Positions 60,694 through 64,000 of a stretch of DNA of 64,000 nucleotides are shown in pieces. Numbering within the stretch: position 1 is the stretch's first letter; each line of letters begins with the position of its first letter. A program made the translations under genes and the position numbers. Source of the DNA: Streptosporangium amethystogenes (lineage in GTDB: Bacteria; Actinomycetota; Actinomycetes; Streptosporangiales; Streptosporangiaceae); the NCBI RefSeq assembly GCF_000721075.1, contig NZ_JOEQ01000008.1, forward strand, positions 1 through 64,000. The letters are read 5' to 3'. The notes under the pieces are model-generated. The model saw only the letters and a program-made list of their open reading frames with translations, made no database searches and had not been told where the DNA came from.

Positions 60694-61941
60694 ATGGCAG
60701 AGCCCGGGATTCGGGACGTCGCGGCGTTGAGGGTGGATCGGGTCGGTCGGGTCGTGGAGACGGGCGATCCGCTGCGGCCGTACGCCTTGCTGGATGAGCA
60801 TGGTGTCGAAGTCGCCGTGGTGAGCGAGTTCCTCCACCACATGCTGGCTGACGACGCTCGGCCGACGTCGCTGAGGTCGTACGCCTTCGAGCTGCTCGGT
60901 TGGTTTCGGTTTCTGCGGGCGGTCGGGGTGGGATGGGATGCCGCGGGTCGGGCCGAAGCCCGGGATTTCGCTCTGTGGCTGAAGACTGTCCGCAAGCCGT
61001 CTCGGCCTCGTCGGCCTGATGCTCCGGCTCCCGGAACGGTGAACTCGCTCACTGGGAAGGCGACGCCAGGGTTGCAGTACGCTCCTCGGACGCGTCGCCA
61101 TGCTCGGGCGGTGATTCGTTCGTTCTATGAGTACCACCGCGAGATGCACGGTCGGCCGTTGGTCAACCCGTTCCCGGCAGCCGAGGGCGCCGAAGAGGGC
61201 GGGGTCAACGCTCACCACAATCCCATGCAGCCGTTCCGTCAGCCGACGCGGCGGGCCGCCTACCAGCCCAAGGAGCCCAAGCCGTCACCGAGGATCATCC
61301 CGGACCAGGCGTTCAACGAGCTGTTCGCCGCTCTGACCTCGAACCGGGATCGCGCTCTCATCGCGTTCTACATCTCCACCGCGGCCCGAGCCTCGGAGCT
61401 CCTGGGAGCCGTGCAGGGGCTGGTCGCCCCGGAGGATCAGACGATCGGTGTGATCCGCAAGGGCAGCCAGGCGTTGCAGTATCTGCCCGCCTCGACGGAC
61501 GCGTTCGTCTGGCTGCGCCTCTACCAGCAGGAGATGCACGGCTTGATCCCACGGGGATCTTCCGAGCCGGTGTGGTGGACGCTGCGGCGACCGTTCCGGC
61601 CGCTCACCTACGACGCGGCCAGAATGGTGTTCACCCGGGCCAACCAGATACTCGGAGCCAACTGGACCCTTCACGACCTGCGGCACAGCGCAGCCAAGAG
61701 GATGATCCGCGACCCGAACCTGACGCTCGCCGACGTCCAATGGGTGCTCGGGCACGCCCACATCACCACCACGGAGATCTACACGAATCCCGCCCCGGAC
61801 GAGGTGATCAGCCACGTCCTGGCCCACCATGAGCGGCAGCGCAGCGGGCCCCCGTCGCTCCCGGCGCCACCTGCGCCTGGGTATCGGCCCGAGGTCCTGG
61901 CCGCTCTGTTCGGCACGTCGCAGATCACCGGGGAGGCATGA
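60694..61941 (+). CDS. Tyrosine recombinase A (TnpA-like) of a tandem module
   Basis: 415 residues. The N-terminal SAM-like core-binding part (SLRSYAFELLGWFRFLRAVG) leads to the catalytic domain: Arg in FYISTAARASELLGAVQGL, Lys region GVIRKGSQALQYLPA, TLHDLRHSAAKRMIRDPNLT (HxxRH), and GHAHITTTEIYTNPAPDEVI with the Tyr. All RHRY residues are visible. Its TGA overlaps the ATG of recombinase B (ATGA). The arrangement resembles Tn554 TnpA-TnpB. Acts in the cytoplasm on recombination sites, probably at about 60530-60690 and outside the window. Confidence 0.93.
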   Translation: MAEPGIRDVAALRVDRVGRVVETGDPLRPYALLDEHGVEVAVVSEFLHHMLADDARPTSLRSYAFELLGWFRFLRAVGVGWDAAGRAEARDFALWLKTVRKPSRPRRPDAPAPGTVNSLTGKATPGLQYAPRTRRHARAVIRSFYEYHREMHGRPLVNPFPAAEGAEEGGVNAHHNPMQPFRQPTRRAAYQPKEPKPSPRIIPDQAFNELFAALTSNRDRALIAFYISTAARASELLGAVQGLVAPEDQTIGVIRKGSQALQYLPASTDAFVWLRLYQQEMHGLIPRGSSEPVWWTLRRPFRPLTYDAARMVFTRANQILGANWTLHDLRHSAAKRMIRDPNLTLADVQWVLGHAHITTTEIYTNPAPDEVISHVLAHHERQRSGPPSLPAPPAPGYRPEVLAALFGTSQITGEA

Positions 61942-64000
61942 TGCCTCGCAAGATCCATGACGGCCCCGCGGACGGGACCGCGCAGCAAACCCTGCCGGAG
62001 CCTCCGTCGGAGTGGCAGGCACGTCCGCTGGCTGATGGGTGGTGGCAGGCTCGGCAGGAACGCCAGGCCATGACGACGCGGCTGCTGGCCACCTTCACCG
62101 ACACCAAGACGGTCAGGCGTGACCTGACCCGGCGACGCGGGCTGATCAAGCTCCTGGACTGGCTGGAACAACAGCCTGGCGACACCTGGCAGGACCGCTG
62201 GCTGGCCAGCGGAGCGGACGCCGCCGGGCAGGACTGGACCGACCCGATTCTGGGCAGCGACACGCGACGGTTCCGCCGTGACGAGCTGATCGGCGGGCTC
62301 ACCCTGCTCATCGTCGGGCAGGTGATCCGCCCGACCTACCGGTGGCTCCTGCGGCAGCGCCTGGCGCTGATGCTGGCCGAGGCACGTCAGGTGCTCGATC
62401 CCGAAGGGTTCACCCGGCTTGAACAGCACGCCCAGGACGCGATCGGATGGGCCCGCTCAGACGCGATGAACAAGCTCACCTGGATAGTGATCCACAAGGG
62501 TGGCGTCGTCGCGGACATCACCGTCGGCGACTGCGTCGAACTGACGGCCACCCTGGAGGAACATCACTTCCGGGGAAGCGCCGGACGGCCGCTGTTCTAC
62601 GCGCTGCTGAAGGAGACCGGGATCCTGCCCGCCACCGCTCCACCGCGGCTGCGGGCGCTGCGCATCGAGGCCCGACCCAGCATCGAGCAGGTCGTCGACA
62701 AGTACGGCATCGAGTGCCGGCCGATCCGGAACCTGATGATCGACTACCTCACCGAGCGGGCTGCCGACCTGGACCACACCTCGCTCCGCTCGATCGCCCG
62801 CAACCTTTGCCGACTGTTCTGGCGCGACCTGGAGCTCCACCACCCGGGCATCGACTCCTTGCACCTGCCGCCAGAGGTCTCCCGGGCATGGAAAGAGCGG
62901 CTCGCCTATATCCGCGATGCCGACGGCAACCCGATCCGCCCGCGCATCAACTTCCGCAGCGAACTGGTCTTCGTCAAAGCCTTCTACGAGGACCTCGCCC
63001 GCTGGGCCCTCGACGACCCCGCCCGCTGGGCCAAGTGGGCAGTCCCTTGCCCGATCAAAGCCAGCGAATGCGCCACCAAGAAGTCCAGGTCCGGCGTCAA
63101 GTCGCGGATGGACCAGCGCACCCGAACCCAGCTCCCGCTCATGCCCGCGCTGCTACGCGCGGTCGAACAACAGCGCAAAGCTGCCGAACACCTGATCAGC
63201 ACCGCCCGGGCCACGCCAGAAGGCGAGGTCTTCACCGTCGAGGGCCGCGCGTTCCAGCGGTGCCGGCAAGGGCCGTCAGGACGCGTCTACGTCATCGAGG
63301 TCGCCACCGGCAAGAAGCGCAGCCTCACCCACGAAGAGGAGGCCGCGTTCTGGTCCTGGGCGACGGTCGAGGTGCTGCGCGCGACCGGGATCCGGATTGA
63401 GGAGATGCTCGAACTCACCCACCACAGCTTCGTCGCCTACACTCTGCCAACCACCGGTGAAGTCGTCCCCATGCTGCAGGTTGCCCCGTCCAAGACCGAT
63501 GCCGAGAGACTCCTGCTCGTCTCGCCTGAGCTCGCGGAGGTTCTCACCGCGATCATCTTCCGAGTCCGGCGCGGCAACGCCGCCATGCCCCTCGTCTCCG
63601 CCTACGACGTGTTCGAACAGACCTGGAGCGCGCCGATGCCGTTCCTGTTCCAACGCCGCTACGGCTCCGAGGATCGTGCCCTGACCCGCAGCTACATCCG
63701 CGAATGCCTGATCGCCACCTCCGCCGCCGCGCAGATCACCATCGCCGGACAACCCCTCGAATGGCGGCCCCATGACTTCCGTCGAATCTTCGTCACCGAC
63801 GCCCTGCGCTCCGGACTCCCACCCCACATCGCCGCCAAGATCTGCGGACACGCCCTGCTCGACACCACGATGGGCTACGCCGCGATCTACCCCGACGACG
63901 TCATCACCCACCACCGCGCGTTCATCGCCCGCCGTCGCGCCGAACGGCCCAGCGAGGAATATCGCGACCTCACCGCCGGCGAATGGGAAGAATTTCTCGC
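61938..64000 (+). CDS. Tyrosine recombinase B (TnpB-like), runs off the window
   Basis: An open frame of at least 687 codons with no stop before 64000. The N-terminal region (QQTLPEPPSEWQARPLADGW...) of about 450 residues is unusual. The catalytic domain starts near residue 460: ATGIRIEEMLELTHHSFVAY, APSKTDAERLLLVSPELAEV, FEQTWSAPMPFLFQRRYGSE, WRPHDFRRIFVTDALRSGLP and GHALLDTTMGYAAIYPDDVI. Arg, Lys, HxxR, His and Tyr are all present. ATG 61938 overlaps the stop of recombinase A. The C-terminal zinc-like tail expected from the older copy lies beyond the window. Confidence 0.92.
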   Translation, partial: MMPRKIHDGPADGTAQQTLPEPPSEWQARPLADGWWQARQERQAMTTRLLATFTDTKTVRRDLTRRRGLIKLLDWLEQQPGDTWQDRWLASGADAAGQDWTDPILGSDTRRFRRDELIGGLTLLIVGQVIRPTYRWLLRQRLALMLAEARQVLDPEGFTRLEQHAQDAIGWARSDAMNKLTWIVIHKGGVVADITVGDCVELTATLEEHHFRGSAGRPLFYALLKETGILPATAPPRLRALRIEARPSIEQVVDKYGIECRPIRNLMIDYLTERAADLDHTSLRSIARNLCRLFWRDLELHHPGIDSLHLPPEVSRAWKERLAYIRDADGNPIRPRINFRSELVFVKAFYEDLARWALDDPARWAKWAVPCPIKASECATKKSRSGVKSRMDQRTRTQLPLMPALLRAVEQQRKAAEHLISTARATPEGEVFTVEGRAFQRCRQGPSGRVYVIEVATGKKRSLTHEEEAAFWSWATVEVLRATGIRIEEMLELTHHSFVAYTLPTTGEVVPMLQVAPSKTDAERLLLVSPELAEVLTAIIFRVRRGNAAMPLVSAYDVFEQTWSAPMPFLFQRRYGSEDRALTRSYIRECLIATSAAAQITIAGQPLEWRPHDFRRIFVTDALRSGLPPHIAAKICGHALLDTTMGYAAIYPDDVITHHRAFIARRRAERPSEEYRDLTAGEWEEFL

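Noticed and set aside
1..64000. tRNA, rRNA and CRISPR arrays
   Set aside because: None was recognised on either strand.

Overview
The window is high-GC DNA with actinomycete-type genes. The families present (Rv1733c- and Rv2578c-like proteins, DUF6069, an Rv-type deazaflavin-dependent reductase, CGNR zinc-finger regulator, SigG-like ECF sigma factor, RecD2, CBM2-linked PL11 lyase, IS110/IS982/Tn3 remnants) and several apparently leaderless genes suggest a filamentous actinomycete, possibly a Streptosporangiales relative such as Nonomuraea or Streptosporangium. The genus is inferred from gene content only; no rRNA or tRNA gene was seen.

Layout. 1-0.3 kb: 3' end of a group II intron (domains V and VI) abutting an IS110 transposase stub. 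0.9-2.8 kb: TetR regulator divergent from a GT1 glycosyltransferase, with two dyad operators between them. 3-9.1 kb: a leftward oxidoreductase cluster (CocE-type hydrolase pseudogene, NAD epimerase, two FAD monooxygenases, DUF998 protein) divergent from a MarR regulator. 9.1-11.4 kb: debris (alpha/beta-hydrolase tail, internally deleted Tn3 transposase, SDR tail, long perfect hairpin). 11.4-14.2 kb: trpB-trpA-gntR, each overlapping the next by 4 nt, behind a DasR/HutC-like palindrome. 14.3-16.9 kb: debris (group II intron RT, zinc-finger integrase, DUF6069/TetR deletion pair, tyrosine integrase). 17.2-20 kb: serine hydrolase divergent from an IS30-HTH/MarR fusion regulator. 20-25.4 kb: VOC and transposase scraps, GNAT, RidA/integrase chimera divergent from a CGNR regulator, and a HEAT protein plus MerR-HEAT pair behind a MerR-type promoter. 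25.4-32.4 kb: S9 peptidase, TetR, Ser/Thr kinase, and a divergent LysR/DapA-like pair. 32.8-35.5 kb: a compact P450-like protein coupled to an isocitrate-lyase/PEP-mutase family enzyme, divergent from a LysR. 35.6-41.7 kb: CTP-synthase-related glutamine amidotransferase, serine hydrolase flanked by direct repeats, Rv1733c-like protein, TetR/deazaflavin reductase pair, IS982 fragment. 41.9-48 kb: an unknown protein, more chimeric debris, ECF sigma factor, DHFR-like reductase, Tn3 N-terminus, TauE permease. 48-59 kb: better preserved core-like genes (PL11 lyase, frameshifted DUF4394, recD2, ArsR, L,D-transpeptidase, Rv2578c radical SAM, hydrolase). 59-64 kb: Tn3 fragment, an old tyrosine-recombinase C-terminus, then an intact pair of overlapping tyrosine recombinases (Tn554-like arrangement) running off the window.

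How it works together. Most intact units are small regulator/target pairs with visible dyads: TetR-GT, MarR-oxidoreductases, GntR-tryptophan synthase, MerR-HEAT, LysR-DapA, LysR-P450, TetR-Ddn. Between them lie more than twenty broken genes, including remnants of at least four Tn3-family transposases, IS110, IS982, an rve-type transposase, a group II intron RT and several tyrosine integrases. This is a mobile-element landing zone in decay. All functions rest on motif recognition by eye; no database search was run.
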